A stretch of DNA of 64,000 nucleotides from Epilithonimonas bovis DSM 19482 (GCF_900108115.1 NZ_FTPU01000008.1:47289-111288); one strand, 5' to 3'. Positions 36,119 to 46,019 are shown, counted from the stretch's first letter. The notes: generated from the letters alone by a model not told the origin. Made by a program: numbers and translations.

Positions 36119-37474
36119 CTACTTCCCAAACAATCCGCCACCCATGTTTGGCATTTTGCTCATCATCTGCATCATTTGTTTGCCTTGTGGGCCTTGCATC
36201 ATTTTCATCATTTTGCCCATTTGGTCAAATTGCTTCATCAAGGCATTTACATCTTCTAGCTTTCTACCCGAGCCTTTCGCAATTCTTTGTTTTCTGGAAA
36301 CATTGATGATAGAAGGTCTTCTTCTTTCGTCGGGTGTCATTGAGTGGATAATCGCTTCAATGTGTTTAAAAGCATCATCATTGATATCAACATCTTTAAT
36401 TGCTTTTCCAACACCGGGGATCATACCCATTAGGTCCTTCATATTACCCATTTTCTTAATTTGGTTGATCTGCTTCAGAAAGTCATCAAAACCAAATTCA
36501 TTCTTGGCAATTTTCTTATGGAGTTTTTTCGCTTCCTCTTCATCAAACTGTTCCTGAGCTCTTTCTACTAAGGACACGACATCTCCCATTCCAAGAATAC
36601 GGTCTGCCATCCTTTCGGGGTAGAATAGGTCAAGTGCCTCCATCTTTTCTCCGGTAGAGATAAATTTGATAGGCTTTTCAACCACCGAACGGATGGTTAA
36701 CGCCGCTCCACCACGTGTGTCTCCGTCCAGTTTGGTAAGAACGACACCGTCAAAATTCAATGTGTCATTGAAGGTTTTAGCAGTATTCACTGCATCCTGA
36801 CCGGTCATCGAATCGACTACAAAAAGTGTTTCCGTAGGTTTGATTGTCTGATGAACAGATTTGATTTCGTTCATCATCTGCTCGTCAATCGCCAAACGAC
36901 CCGCAGTATCCACAATCACGGTATCAAAACCGTTGGACTTGGCGTAATTAATGGCGTTTTCAGCAATAGACACCGGATTTTTATTGTCTTCCTCGGTATA
37001 AACGGGGATGTTGATCTGGCTTCCCAGGACTTTCAGCTGGTCAATCGCAGCGGGGCGGTATACATCACACGCTACCAAAAGTGGCTTTTTGTTTCTTTTT
37101 TGCTTCAGGTAATTGGCCAGTTTACCGGAGAATGTTGTTTTCCCGGAACCTTGCAATCCGGCAATCAGGATCACCGTTGGCTTCCCCGACAGGTTGATGC
37201 CTTCCTGAGAGCCACCCATTAGGTCTACAAGCTCATCATGAACAATTTTGGTCATCAACTGTCCCGGCGTAAGCGATGTCAGCACGTTCTCACCGATCGC
37301 TTTATCCTGAACTCTTTTGGTAAGGTCTTTCGCAACTTTATAATTAACGTCGGCATCCACCAATGCTCTTCGGATTTCCTTTACCGTTTCTGCAACGTTG
37401 ATTTCTGTGATTTTACCACGTCCGGAAATATTATGCAGCGCTTTATCTAGTTTGTCTTGTAAACTGTTAAACAT
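36119..37474 (-). CDS. ffh: Signal recognition particle GTPase Ffh (SRP54)
   Basis: Binds signal sequences of nascent inner-membrane proteins with SRP RNA and docks to FtsY. It has 451 residues: the N domain (MFNSLQDKLDKALHNISG), then the GTPase domain with G1 GLQGSGKTTFSGKLA, G3 DTAGR, G4 TKLDGD and the insertion typical of the family. A methionine-rich M domain ends in MMKMMQGPQGKQMMQMMSKM. All motifs are intact and the length is normal. It stands alone; the SRP RNA gene was not found in the window. Confidence 0.97.
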   Translation of the reverse strand: MFNSLQDKLDKALHNISGRGKITEINVAETVKEIRRALVDADVNYKVAKDLTKRVQDKAIGENVLTSLTPGQLMTKIVHDELVDLMGGSQEGINLSGKPTVILIAGLQGSGKTTFSGKLANYLKQKRNKKPLLVACDVYRPAAIDQLKVLGSQINIPVYTEEDNKNPVSIAENAINYAKSNGFDTVIVDTAGRLAIDEQMMNEIKSVHQTIKPTETLFVVDSMTGQDAVNTAKTFNDTLNFDGVVLTKLDGDTRGGAALTIRSVVEKPIKFISTGEKMEALDLFYPERMADRILGMGDVVSLVERAQEQFDEEEAKKLHKKIAKNEFGFDDFLKQINQIKKMGNMKDLMGMIPGVGKAIKDVDINDDAFKHIEAIIHSMTPDERRRPSIINVSRKQRIAKGSGRKLEDVNALMKQFDQMGKMMKMMQGPQGKQMMQMMSKMPNMGGGLFGK

Positions 37475-37799
37475 ATATTGATTTATATTAAGTATCTAAT
37501 TGGCAAAAATAAGAAATTTTAGCGATAAGGTAGCCAGCTCGTTGGGATTTAGAATTTAAAGTAAAAAAAGGAATGATTGGTCTTCCCATTTTTAATAAAG
37601 GCTTTGTTTCGTCAGGGTCCATATAAATTGGCTCAGCATGAAAATGTTTAAGCATTGCGGTTTGCATTCAAGATGTCATACCTGAGCCTTGTCTGTAGTG
37701 AGCCTGATTAACTATCAAAATATTCCTCCTGCTAAAACATCTATGTAAATTCTTTCAGACCATTTTTTTTAAATTAGCAGGAAATTATGATCAACTGAT
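37475..37799. other. Spacer upstream of the frameshifted DUF3298-like gene
   Basis: I see no gene, strong hairpin or clear -7 motif in this 325-bp stretch. Confidence 0.5.
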
Positions 37800-38902
37800 A
37801 TGATAAAGTTACGCTTAATAGGCCTCTTGAACCTATTCCTTTCCGTGCTGATCTATGCGCAGCAAAAGCCTGGATATTATCGGTATGAAGGCAAGCTGGG
37901 CCCTCGTGACGCCGTATTGGAAATCGCTGTTCGTCCGTCGTCTGATATAGGGCAGTTCGAAGAAATTGAGCCTCTTTCTTCTTTTTATTATTTCAAAGAT
38001 GATCTGGTACCTGTTGCCCTTTACAAAGGCAAAGGTTCCAGGGGGGGGATATCATACTAAATGAAATTAGTGAAGACAGTCAGGAACGTTTCGAAGGCGT
38101 TTGCAATGATAAAGTTTTCAAAGGGAAATGGTACTGGAATCCTTCAGACGAAGGTGAAGACATTGTTTTGTATGCAAAACAAATAAAACCCGAAGATCAG
38201 CTAAATTACTTTCAGGAATATAAAGTGGTGAAGGTTCCCGTCAAAGGAAGCGAGCGTGCGTTGGAAGGAACTATGACCTTCAGTGCCTTTCTGCCTTCAG
38301 ACCCTTCGGTGGCCAAAATGTTGACCCGGCGTATTACGAAAGATCAATTTGATGACTTCGGAAATTATGCGAAGGTAAAAATCAAGGATTTTGAACAATC
38401 TTACAAAAGGGAAGTGCAGGAGCAGTTCAGTGGTGAGGATGCTGAATACTCGTCAATCATGGATCATGTGCATAATTACAATCTTTACCCAGTCATCAAT
38501 ACCGGCCAGTATCTGATTATGGCATACAGTACATTTACCTACACCGGAGGCGCACATGGTATGAATGCCGACAAATACTACAACTATAGCAAAAAAAAGA
38601 AAAAATGGTTACAGTTGGAGGATGTGTTTGACCTTTCCCAAAAAGCAGCGATAGAAAAAGTGCTCGATCAGGAACTGCGCAGACAGTATAGTATTCCTCC
38701 GGGAATCAAGCTGAGCGAAGCAAAAGACAGTGATTTCATTGCAGACAAAATTGCTGTGACGGATAATTTTACCCTGTCAAAATTCAATATTACATTTCAT
38801 TACCATCCTTATGAACTCACACCATACGCAATGGGATCATTTGAATTAAGTGTGCCTTATGAAAATTTCAAAGGACTTTTCAAAAAAGGCTTTCATTATT
38901 AA
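37800..38902 (+). pseudogene. Secreted DUF3298/DUF4163-like protein, split by a frameshift at a G8 tract
   Basis: Two open pieces (37800-38060 and the frame open from 38048 to 38902) are halves of one gene. The first begins with a signal peptide (LIGLLNLFLSVLIYAQ) and stops soon after eight consecutive G (38041-38048). If the tract had nine or six G, the frame would run on as ...GDIILNEISEDSQERFEG... and give about 367 residues. The same GKGG/D-IILxE phrase occurs in the next gene (residues ~70), which supports the join. The C-terminal half has the YTGGAHG motif and the layout of DUF3298 proteins such as the RsiV sensor domain. It could be decay, sequencing error or phase variation. Confidence 0.75.
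38041..38048 (+). repeat. Homopolymer run of eight G inside a reading frame
   Basis: This is the exact point at which the frame of the DUF3298-like gene is lost. A long G tract is notable in such an AT-rich genome. Confidence 0.9.
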
Positions 38903-39048
38903 CCTGAATTTCCCGAAAGAACTTCTGCAAATAAAAATGAACACAGCTTTATCTCAACGGAGTTGTAAGAATTTACTTCTTCAATTAGGCTTTATAATAG
39001 CTTAAACAGGAGTTTTGCTGATGGATTTTTAATTGCTCGAAATACGCT

Positions 39049-39056
39049 TATATTTG
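39049..39056 (+). promoter_or_regulatory. -7 promoter element TATATTTG
   Basis: Exact match to TAnnTTTG, 24 bases before the ATG at 39081. A TTG at 39033-39035 is too close (13 bases) to be a standard -33 element. Confidence 0.5.
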
Positions 39057-39080
39057 TGTGGTTCATAAAGAGTTTTTTGA

Positions 39081-39995
39081 ATGAAGAAATACATCTTTTA
39101 CATGGGATTGCAGTTAATTGTTTTATGCACTGCCTGCCAGAGCAAAGCTCAAAACAGCCCGTATGTTGGTTTTTATGACGGGTCCAGGATGGAACTGGTC
39201 TTCCATGTGTATATCTTGCCACAAAATGCTTTTGCCCTCAGTATGATATACGGTTCCGAAGATCGGTTGATTGTAGGGACATGGAAAGATGATGGGAAAG
39301 GCGGAATCATTCTGGAAGAAAACCGCGAACAGGGAGAGCCGTTTATCGTTTATACAAGCGATGGGAATTCAAATAAAAGGATATTGAATTTTAAATATTT
39401 CGACCAAAATACGGGCGCAGCCTTAGCCATAGGATTGCCATTTGATAAGACGAAACTAAAGTATATCCATAAGCCTGATGAAAATTATTTTTCTGCCGAA
39501 TATAATATGGAAGCGGATAAAAACAGTTCCGGGACATTATTTTTAAGTAGGCCAATAGCGGAGGATATCGCCCACGAGGTGTATACTTTCGAACTGCCCG
39601 ACAAGGTACAGGATGTATTCATGATGTACAATGCTTTGGCAGATAAGCCTGTTTTCAGGGCTGGAGCCTCGTTTCAGAACGACGTGCTTATGCTGGTGAA
39701 TGAGGAAACAAACGAAAAGCAGCGGACGGGCAAAAAACAACCACTTCCCGCTGATATCGAAAAAGATGTCGAGGCATTACAATCTTCTGAAACCATTGCC
39801 GATACCCGTCAGATAAGGACAGGAAATGGTAAAATATTAAAAGTAAAACGCCTAAGACCCGGCAAAATTTTCCTGGTCGATACTTATATTAAGCAGGATA
39901 TGTCGTACTTTGGCAATGATACCCCGGGAGAATCACAACCTGCGCAATCACCTGCCTTTATCCCAGCACCGCCATCATCTTCGTCACATAAGTAA
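39081..39995 (+). CDS. Hypothetical lipoprotein
   Basis: I do not recognise this 304-residue protein. It begins with a lipoprotein signal peptide, acylated cysteine Cys19 in VLCTACQSKAQ, so it should be anchored to the cell envelope. Residues 25-120 form a small beta-rich domain with the phrase GTWKDDGKGGIILEEN, which resembles the start of the frameshifted neighbour at 37800; the two may share an N-terminal domain and be distant paralogues. The C-terminus is a low-complexity Pro/Ser tail (QPAQSPAFIPAPPSSSSHK). It has its own -7 element and no partner genes in an operon. Confidence 0.75.
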   Translation: MKKYIFYMGLQLIVLCTACQSKAQNSPYVGFYDGSRMELVFHVYILPQNAFALSMIYGSEDRLIVGTWKDDGKGGIILEENREQGEPFIVYTSDGNSNKRILNFKYFDQNTGAALAIGLPFDKTKLKYIHKPDENYFSAEYNMEADKNSSGTLFLSRPIAEDIAHEVYTFELPDKVQDVFMMYNALADKPVFRAGASFQNDVLMLVNEETNEKQRTGKKQPLPADIEKDVEALQSSETIADTRQIRTGNGKILKVKRLRPGKIFLVDTYIKQDMSYFGNDTPGESQPAQSPAFIPAPPSSSSHK

Positions 39996-40528
39996 AAACC
40001 TGTGCATATCCTTGGCATCAAAACTGACACAGATCGTTTTCTGGATGTTGCTGCAAAGCTCCGAAGCCGAGCAAAAATAAAGATACCACTGTAATTGGTA
40101 ATGCCAGATTTCACTATTCTCAAAAAATTATCGTTATTATTGCGGATAGTCCTATTCATGGCAAAGTCATACCAAAGCCATAGTAAAGCCATGGATAGTT
40201 CATGGAAATAATTGTTGTTTTAAATTATCATATGCATAGTAATATAACCCAAAAATTGTGAATAATTTAAAATGGGCTGTGGCATCCCGCTAAATAATCG
40301 AATAGTATTAAGGCTTCTGAGTAGAGATCCTCTGGTTTTTCAAATATAATAAAAAAAAATATATTGATAAGTCTCTGGTGATCACGTTTAGCCTTGCTTG
40401 ACAAAACGGCATAATCTGGCAGCTAAGTGCTTGATACGGGTTAATAATGATATATTTCTACCAAAGACAGTTCGATTGTGATTCTTCTCTCTATCTGAAT
40501 GTTGATCTGCTAAGCACTTCCGAAATGG
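39996..40528. other. 533-bp gap without a supported gene
   Basis: Short imperfect repeats of AAAGCCATAG / AAAGCCATGG occur at about 40170-40200. A 102-codon frame on the minus strand (40192-39884) overlaps the preceding gene and has no protein-like character. No terminator or RNA is recognised. Confidence 0.45.
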
Positions 40529-40963
40529 CTAAAGTCCTTCTTCAATAAATTTTTTGCGCTGTTCCGGCGTGGGGACAAAGCATTGGTTGGCAGACAGCTT
40601 TTTACGGTTTTTGGAAATGACGTCATACAGAAGATTGCCAATAGGACTTGGGAGTATTTTTCCCATTGCAGCGAAGGTGTAGGTGCCACCAATTAGGCTT
40701 GCTATTTTGATAATTGCCTGGTATTTTGTCAGGTAAAACTGATGCGGTTTCCAGAGGTATAGGGTATCAAACACAAGATTAGGAAGCTGTCTTTCCTGCA
40801 AAAATTGTTGTCCAAAATCAGATTGCAATGCCGAGAACAGGAATTGATCCTTCTTATCACGCGTTAGGATCCACTGTACCCAATGATTGCAGAATCCACA
40901 GTCACCATCGTAGAATACGATGTATTGTTCTTTGTCTGGTGTCAGTTTATCTTCACTCATCAC
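40529..40963 (-). CDS. DCC family thiol-disulfide oxidoreductase-like protein
   Basis: Small proteins of this family (DUF393) have a thioredoxin-like Cx2C site; their substrates are mostly unknown. The 144-residue protein contains the defining YDGDCGFCNHW, with Cys22 and Cys25, then FSALQSDFGQQFL and the DTLYLWKPHQFYLTKYQAI segment seen in the family. There is no signal peptide, so it acts in the cytoplasm. It starts at 40963 (MMSEDK; the second Met is equally possible). It stands alone and has no clear terminator. Confidence 0.88.
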   Translation of the reverse strand: MMSEDKLTPDKEQYIVFYDGDCGFCNHWVQWILTRDKKDQFLFSALQSDFGQQFLQERQLPNLVFDTLYLWKPHQFYLTKYQAIIKIASLIGGTYTFAAMGKILPSPIGNLLYDVISKNRKKLSANQCFVPTPEQRKKFIEEGL

Positions 40964-41216
40964 AAACTTATTTAATACATAATCAAATCAAATTATTATC
41001 CAAAGATAAGTCAAAGTAAAAATGAAATCATCTAAAAAGATACACCAGATGTTAATTATTTAGTAAAGGATAGAGGGTTTCAAACTTAATCCTGATGGTG
41101 GTTCAATACTACCTAATGCCTGATCAATCCTATCGTGTTGATATGGTGGATGTTAAATTAGATGATTAAAATTAATAACAATGTTAATTTTTTATTAATC
41201 CAATGAAAAAAAAGCA

Positions 41217-41224
41217 TATTTTTG
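41217..41224 (+). promoter_or_regulatory. -7 promoter element TATTTTTG
   Basis: Exact TAnnTTTG match. A transcript from here would start near 41231 and carry about 270 bases, including the short frame at 41264, before the secreted-protein gene at 41499. No TTG at the -33 distance. Confidence 0.5.
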
Positions 41225-41263
41225 ATGCAAATTTAATGGATTCTACAACTCCCATTTAACCTA

Positions 41264-41506
41264 ATGCCGGTGCTACTGCTTTTGGAAGTTGCAAAGCGTT
41301 TTGCAAAACTTCTTCTGACGATTGTCTTCTTCATCGGCTTGGCAGGTGTAGGCGCCGCTCGTGCTGCAACAATATCATTGATTGAGACTGAAAGTAAGAC
41401 AATAATGGCAAAGGCAGGAGGTGATGCTTTGTTCTTCAAAGACGGTCTTAATTCGAAGGTCGGTTATTTATTTATAATTAAAAATATAAATCCTACATAT
41501 GAATAA
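41264..41506 (+). CDS. Doubtful 80-codon frame upstream of a secreted-protein gene
   Basis: It encodes a hydrophobic start (LLLTIVFFIGLAGVGAARAA, signal-like, then TISLIE) and a polar tail, begins 40 bases after a -7 element and overlaps the next gene by 8 bases. It could be a leader peptide or a small exported protein. However, the opposite strand is also open here, and the composition is consistent with chance. I recognise no family. Confidence 0.25.
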   Translation: MPVLLLLEVAKRFAKLLLTIVFFIGLAGVGAARAATISLIETESKTIMAKAGGDALFFKDGLNSKVGYLFIIKNINPTYE

Positions 41507-43312
41507 AACAACTATATTTTTACTGATGTTTATACTTCAGTGCTTCATTAATTTTCAGGCCCAGGTGGTCTTTAATGAAGATTTTGGGACAAGTGATTTC
41601 CCCTCCGGCACTAATGATTACGGTCGTAGCCAATCACCTTACATGCCTGCAGGCAGTTTTGGATATGGTGCTTCCTATGTTAATACCAACAATGCACTGG
41701 CATATAAGATAGATGATAATTATTATGCTGTGGTTGCACCGGGCTATATCAAAGCAGGTATCAACCCAAGCAATTCATCTACCTGGTGGACACCGGCTTA
41801 TAACGAAACGGGCACAGTGACGGACCATTCGGGTAATCAGTCCGGTGCAGCGATGGTTATCAATGCTGGTGTAACTTTGGCTCCTTTTTACCAGAGAACA
41901 GTTACAATAGAGCAAAATAGCTACTACAAGGCATCCATGTGGCTATATATTGTGAATACACCGGTGCGTATTGCGATTGATATAAAAGATTTGTCCGGAA
42001 ATGTGCTGACAACTTTAACCACGCCAGCTATGACAGACAGCAGCTACAAAGGGAGATGGCTGGAGGTGCCATCTATTTTAAATCTAATACAGGCTGTGCC
42101 AGTAATATGTTGCGCGTGGTCTTCCGCAATGACTACTCACAGACTAACGGTAATGACTACTATATCGATGACTTGAGTCTTACCAAGATTTCGGCATACC
42201 CATCTGGCCAGACTGGTACCACGATACCTTGCCCTGTTACACCATGTTACGCAGGTTCATCAGCGCCGGTTGTCAATAATCCGCTTCTGACTTATGCGGC
42301 TCCCGCAACAGGTGCAAACCTTAGCAATGCTTTCAGTACGGCTCCTGTACCACCTTCAGGCGCAGCATTGGTGTGGTATGACAATGTGGCACATTTGGGC
42401 TCTGCGCTGACATCTGCACAGGTAGGGAATGCACCTGAGGGGACTTATTATGCATTTTATTATGATTCAGAACATTTATGTTTTAGTCCGGTTTCTTCTC
42501 CTGTAAAGGTTCAGGCACTGTGTGCTAACCTTGTAAACAGTACTGGTTTTAATGCGTCTGGTGGTGCATCCACAACTTTTACACTTAATCCTACAGATAA
42601 GGGTTTCCAGTTGGATGTTTACGGTATCGACAATTCTTTGAATATTAAAGTTAACGGGACACTGCTGACAACGCAGGAGATCGATTTCCAGTCCAATCAT
42701 ACCACTACAAGGTCTGCACGCTTCACCGATGGTGCCTATTACGGGCAGGGTGGCATCCCGGAGATTTGGAATATCGCCGGTAATGGTACTACACCAGCTT
42801 TGCGTTTTATCATCAGTAATAATGGTACCGTGACTATGTTTGGAGCCAAGGCTACGAATGGTCCGCTTTATCCATTACAATTGTTTAATGGAAATACGTT
42901 TAATACTTACACCTGGAATACTTCATCCAACAATACGATTGTAATCGGTCAGATTGTTGACGGGCCAACCAATATCAAAGGACGGGGAATGGGTATCAAA
43001 AATGTGCCTTGTAAATGTACCGATCCGGGCAATACAACCACTGGCGGTTCGCCTACCAAAGTTGGGATTACCAACCAGACCAAATTAGAGGGTTGGCCGG
43101 AAAGTGTTCCTAATGGGTTTATTGCACTGGAATCTCAGAAAGCAGGTTTTGTGATCACCAGAGTTCAGAATACGTCCTTAATCACAGATCCTAAAAACGG
43201 TATGATGGTCTACGATATCTCTGCAAACTGTGTAAAACTCTACAGATTGGTAGATACAGTCAACAATATGGGCGAGTGGCGTTGTATTTCAAAAAGTTGT
43301 AATCAATATTAA
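41499..43312 (+). pseudogene. Large secreted protein of unknown function, split by a frameshift near 42066
   Basis: A signal peptide (TIFLLMFILQCFINFQAQ) opens a protein with FNEDFGTSDFPSGTNDYG, a start common in exported Bacteroidota proteins with a jelly-roll-like carbohydrate-binding fold. The frame is lost at about 42063-42070. Upstream reads ...SSYKGRWLEV; the next frame continues AIYFKSNTGCASNMLRVVF...DYYIDDLSL, the usual end of such a domain. One extra base would join them into about 604 residues. The remainder has repeat-like beta domains and ends NGMMVYDISANCVKLYR...GEWRCIS, a pattern shared with the gene that follows 11 bp later. No homopolymer is present at the break. Confidence 0.72.
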
Positions 43313-43323
43313 ATATTTAGGAC

Positions 43324-43857
43324 ATGAAAAAACTTCAATATATAACAGTCTTGCTATTTGGTTTTAATCTTGTTTCTGCACAGGTAGCCATTGGTAAAGC
43401 AGCCGTTAATGGTAATAGTGCCATTCTGGATTTTGACAGCGCTTCGGCAAACTCAAACGGGATTATACTCCCTGCTATTGCTGACAAGAATACCGCGCTT
43501 GCAGCGACAGCATCTAATAATAATGCAACTTTTATCTTTGACAAATCAGACAGCAAAGTAAAGATGTATCAGAATAATGCCTGGGTCGATCTTTCTGACG
43601 CGGCAGGGGACGGTACCGCCGTTACCAGCCTTACCAACTCATCTGCCGAATCCGGTAAAGGTGTCGTTATAGGGGCTGCAACCAGCAATGCGGTGGGCGT
43701 TCTTATTTTGGAAAGCACCAATAAAGCATTAATCCTGCCGCAGATCAACAATCCGGCTACAACGGTGAAAAGCCCTTTTCCTGGTATGATGTGTTATGAT
43801 ACGGCCAGCCTTTCATTGGCGGTGTACGATGGTGTACGATGGAACTATTGGAAATAA
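43324..43857 (+). CDS. Small secreted protein of unknown function
   Basis: A 177-residue protein with signal peptide (YITVLLFGFNLVSAQ) followed by VAIGK, the common start of a set of exported flavobacterial proteins. Its middle is rich in Ala, Asn, Ser and Thr; the end, GMMCYDTASLSLAVYDGVRWNYW, repeats the GMMVYD...GEWRC pattern that closes the preceding gene. The two genes are 11 bp apart and probably form one operon ended by the terminator at 43881. I know no function for this family; an adhesin or surface-layer role is only a guess. Confidence 0.75.
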   Translation: MKKLQYITVLLFGFNLVSAQVAIGKAAVNGNSAILDFDSASANSNGIILPAIADKNTALAATASNNNATFIFDKSDSKVKMYQNNAWVDLSDAAGDGTAVTSLTNSSAESGKGVVIGAATSNAVGVLILESTNKALILPQINNPATTVKSPFPGMMCYDTASLSLAVYDGVRWNYWK

Positions 43858-43880
43858 CAATATCACCAGATTGATAAACA

Positions 43881-43916
43881 TAACCCTGCATTCTGAAAAA
43901 TGCAGGGTTTTATTTT
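43881..43916 (+). terminator. Intrinsic terminator after the secreted-protein operon
   Basis: AACCCTGCA pairs with TGCAGGGTT around TTCTGAAAAA, then T residues. The stem may also serve the opposing gene that ends at 43930. Confidence 0.85.
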
Positions 43917-43929
43917 AAAAAAAATCTGC

Positions 43930-44391
43930 CTAAAGCGCTTGGTAATCAGCAATGGCTTTTTGCATCTTTCTAAAGTAGTCTGCCAATATCTTTCTTTGTT
44001 CATCAGTCAATTTAGCATCCGGATGGCCCAGGAGATAACTTTCCAGCGGCATGTCGCCCTGTTCGGTATAATCAGCGGCTTCGCCGAGTTTTTTTAATTG
44101 GCGTTGGGTGTCATAGGTCGAGAATGTTGAAAAGTTAAGGGCAATGCGCCCTTCATCGATTTGGCTTTTCATGAGCCAGGCTGCCGGCTGGATATGGCTG
44201 TAAAAAGGATACCGTGTCTCATTGGAGTGGCAGTCGTAGCAGGAGTTTCTGATAATTTTGGCTATTGGTTCAGGTGTATCTTTGATTTTTAGGAAATCCA
44301 TGCCGGCATTAGATACCGGATTGGTCTTATCAATAGGGAAAAACTGAATGAGGATAAAAGCTGTCAGCAGGATAAGAAGTATTTTTTTCAT
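43930..44391 (-). CDS. Haem-binding domain protein (cytochrome c-like, Haem_bd)
   Basis: A 153-residue exported protein with one c-type haem site, CYDCH, at residues 51-55. An N-terminal hydrophobic segment (ILLILLTAFILIQFF) serves as signal peptide or anchor. The sequence after the haem site, SNETRYPFYSHIQPAAWLM, then EGRIALNFS, is characteristic of the Haem_bd family of Bacteroidota. These proteins are periplasmic; their electron partners are not known. The gene is single and faces away from der. Confidence 0.88.
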   Translation of the reverse strand: MKKILLILLTAFILIQFFPIDKTNPVSNAGMDFLKIKDTPEPIAKIIRNSCYDCHSNETRYPFYSHIQPAAWLMKSQIDEGRIALNFSTFSTYDTQRQLKKLGEAADYTEQGDMPLESYLLGHPDAKLTDEQRKILADYFRKMQKAIADYQAL

Positions 44392-44707
44392 CGTTTATTT
44401 TTTGTACAGCATTACAAAAATCTGTCCAAATTGCGGGAAATTAGATCTGTATCTGGTCATCGATTTTCCTTAAGTGTCTTTTTTACAGCTACTTTCGTTG
44501 GTGTAATAGAGGAGATATTCAAAACCATTCAAACCAATAGTTAGAGGAAGGCTTCGATTAAAACTAATTTTAGCTTTAGGGTTTTCTTTCAATTATAGCT
44601 GACAATTCCACGACTCTCAACTGTCGTCTAAAATCACTATATTTGCCAAAATTTTGGGCTCCTAAAGTAGGAGTAACCCATTAATAATCTTATTATTAAA
44701 CAAATTT
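44392..44707. other. Spacer upstream of der, with a -7 promoter element
   Basis: TATATTTG at 44638-44645 is an exact TAnnTTTG match and would start transcription near 44652, giving a leader of about 55 bases before der. No gene or other structure is seen in the remaining 300 bases. Confidence 0.5.
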
Positions 44708-46015
44708 ATGTCAAACATTGTTGCTATCGTTGGGCGCCCCAACGTTGGAAAATCCACATTATTTAACCGGTTATTAGAAAGAAGAGAGGCTATTGTAGAT
44801 TCTACGGCTGGCGTTACGCGGGACCGCCATTATGGCAAATCAGATTGGAATGGCGTAGACTTTACCGTGATTGATACCGGTGGTTATGACGTGGGCACAG
44901 ATGATATCTTTGAGCAGGAGATTCGCAAACAGGTACAGCTGGCTGTGGATGAGGCCACTTCTATTGTCTTTATGGTGAATGTGGAAGAAGGGCTTACCGA
45001 TACAGATCAGGAGATCTACGAACTACTGAGAAAATCTAATAAACCACTTTATCTGGTCGTTAACAAAGTCGATTCTTCAAAAGAGGAATTGCCTGCTACA
45101 GAGTTTTACCAGTTAGGTGTAGAGAAATATTATACACTGTCTTCAGCTACAGGATCGGGGACAGGTGAACTGCTGGATCAGGTAGTTGCCGACTTTCCTA
45201 CCACAGAATACAAAGATCCTTTCGAAGGATTGCCAAAAATTACCATTGCAGGCCGTCCTAACGTAGGTAAGTCTACGATGACCAATGCACTGCTGGATGT
45301 TGAGCGTAATATTGTAACCGACATTGCCGGGACAACGCGTGACAGTATCCAGACATTGTATAACAAGTTCGGGCACGAGTTTGTGTTGGTAGATACTGCC
45401 GGTATGCGCCGTAAGTCAAAAGTGTCGGAAGATCTTGAGTTCTATTCGGTTATGCGTTCTATCCGTTCTATCGAATATTCTGACGTGGTTATCCTGATGG
45501 TAGATGCCACTTTAGGTTGGGAATCTCAGGATATGAATATTTTTGGCCTCGCTCAGAAAAACCGGAAAGGTATCGTTATCCTTGTGAACAAATGGGATCT
45601 TGTAGAGAAAGAGACCAACACAATGCGTGATTTTGAAGCGGCCATCAAGAATAAAATCGGTCAGTTTAATGATGTGCCGATTCTTTTTGTTTCCGCTTTA
45701 ACAAAGCAAAGAATCCTGAAGGCTGTTGAGGTGGCAATGGAAGTTTATGAAGACCGTAAGAAAAAAATTAAAACTTCTAAACTGAACGAAGTGATGCTGC
45801 CGATTTTTGAGCAGACACCACCACCGGCTATTAAAGGTAAATACATCAAAATCAAATACTGCGTGCAGTTGCCAACACCTTCCCCACAGTTTGTGTTCTT
45901 CTGCAACCTGCCACAATATGTAAAGGAACCTTACAAGCGTTTTACAGAAAACCAGTTGAGGAAACAGTTTGGTTTTACCGGCGTTCCTATTGAAGTTTAT
46001 TTCAGGCAAAAATAA
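44708..46015 (+). CDS. der: Ribosome biogenesis GTPase Der (EngA)
   Basis: An essential GTPase with two tandem G domains, needed to mature the 50S subunit. The 435-residue protein has GRPNVGKST in both domains (residues 8-16 and near 180). The first domain has DTGG and NKVD, the second DTAGMRRKS and NKWD, and a KH-like C-terminal domain ends in FTGVPIEVYFRQK. All nucleotide-binding motifs are intact. It starts at the ATG 44708 and is followed by its own terminator. Confidence 0.97.
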   Translation: MSNIVAIVGRPNVGKSTLFNRLLERREAIVDSTAGVTRDRHYGKSDWNGVDFTVIDTGGYDVGTDDIFEQEIRKQVQLAVDEATSIVFMVNVEEGLTDTDQEIYELLRKSNKPLYLVVNKVDSSKEELPATEFYQLGVEKYYTLSSATGSGTGELLDQVVADFPTTEYKDPFEGLPKITIAGRPNVGKSTMTNALLDVERNIVTDIAGTTRDSIQTLYNKFGHEFVLVDTAGMRRKSKVSEDLEFYSVMRSIRSIEYSDVVILMVDATLGWESQDMNIFGLAQKNRKGIVILVNKWDLVEKETNTMRDFEAAIKNKIGQFNDVPILFVSALTKQRILKAVEVAMEVYEDRKKKIKTSKLNEVMLPIFEQTPPPAIKGKYIKIKYCVQLPTPSPQFVFFCNLPQYVKEPYKRFTENQLRKQFGFTGVPIEVYFRQK

Positions 46016-46019
46016 AATT

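Noticed and set aside
39996..40528. Possible small gene on the minus strand (40192-39884)
   Set aside because: It overlaps the lipoprotein gene end and has no start context, conserved phrase or domain feature.
41233..41439. 68-codon minus-strand frame near 41.3 kb
   Set aside because: Low complexity (Ala, Ser, Lys) and overlapping an equally doubtful plus-strand frame; no support for translation.
43816..43850. Tandem GGTGTACGAT in the small secreted protein gene
   Set aside because: The two copies are in different frames and simply encode VYDGVRW, a conserved phrase; no sign of variation.
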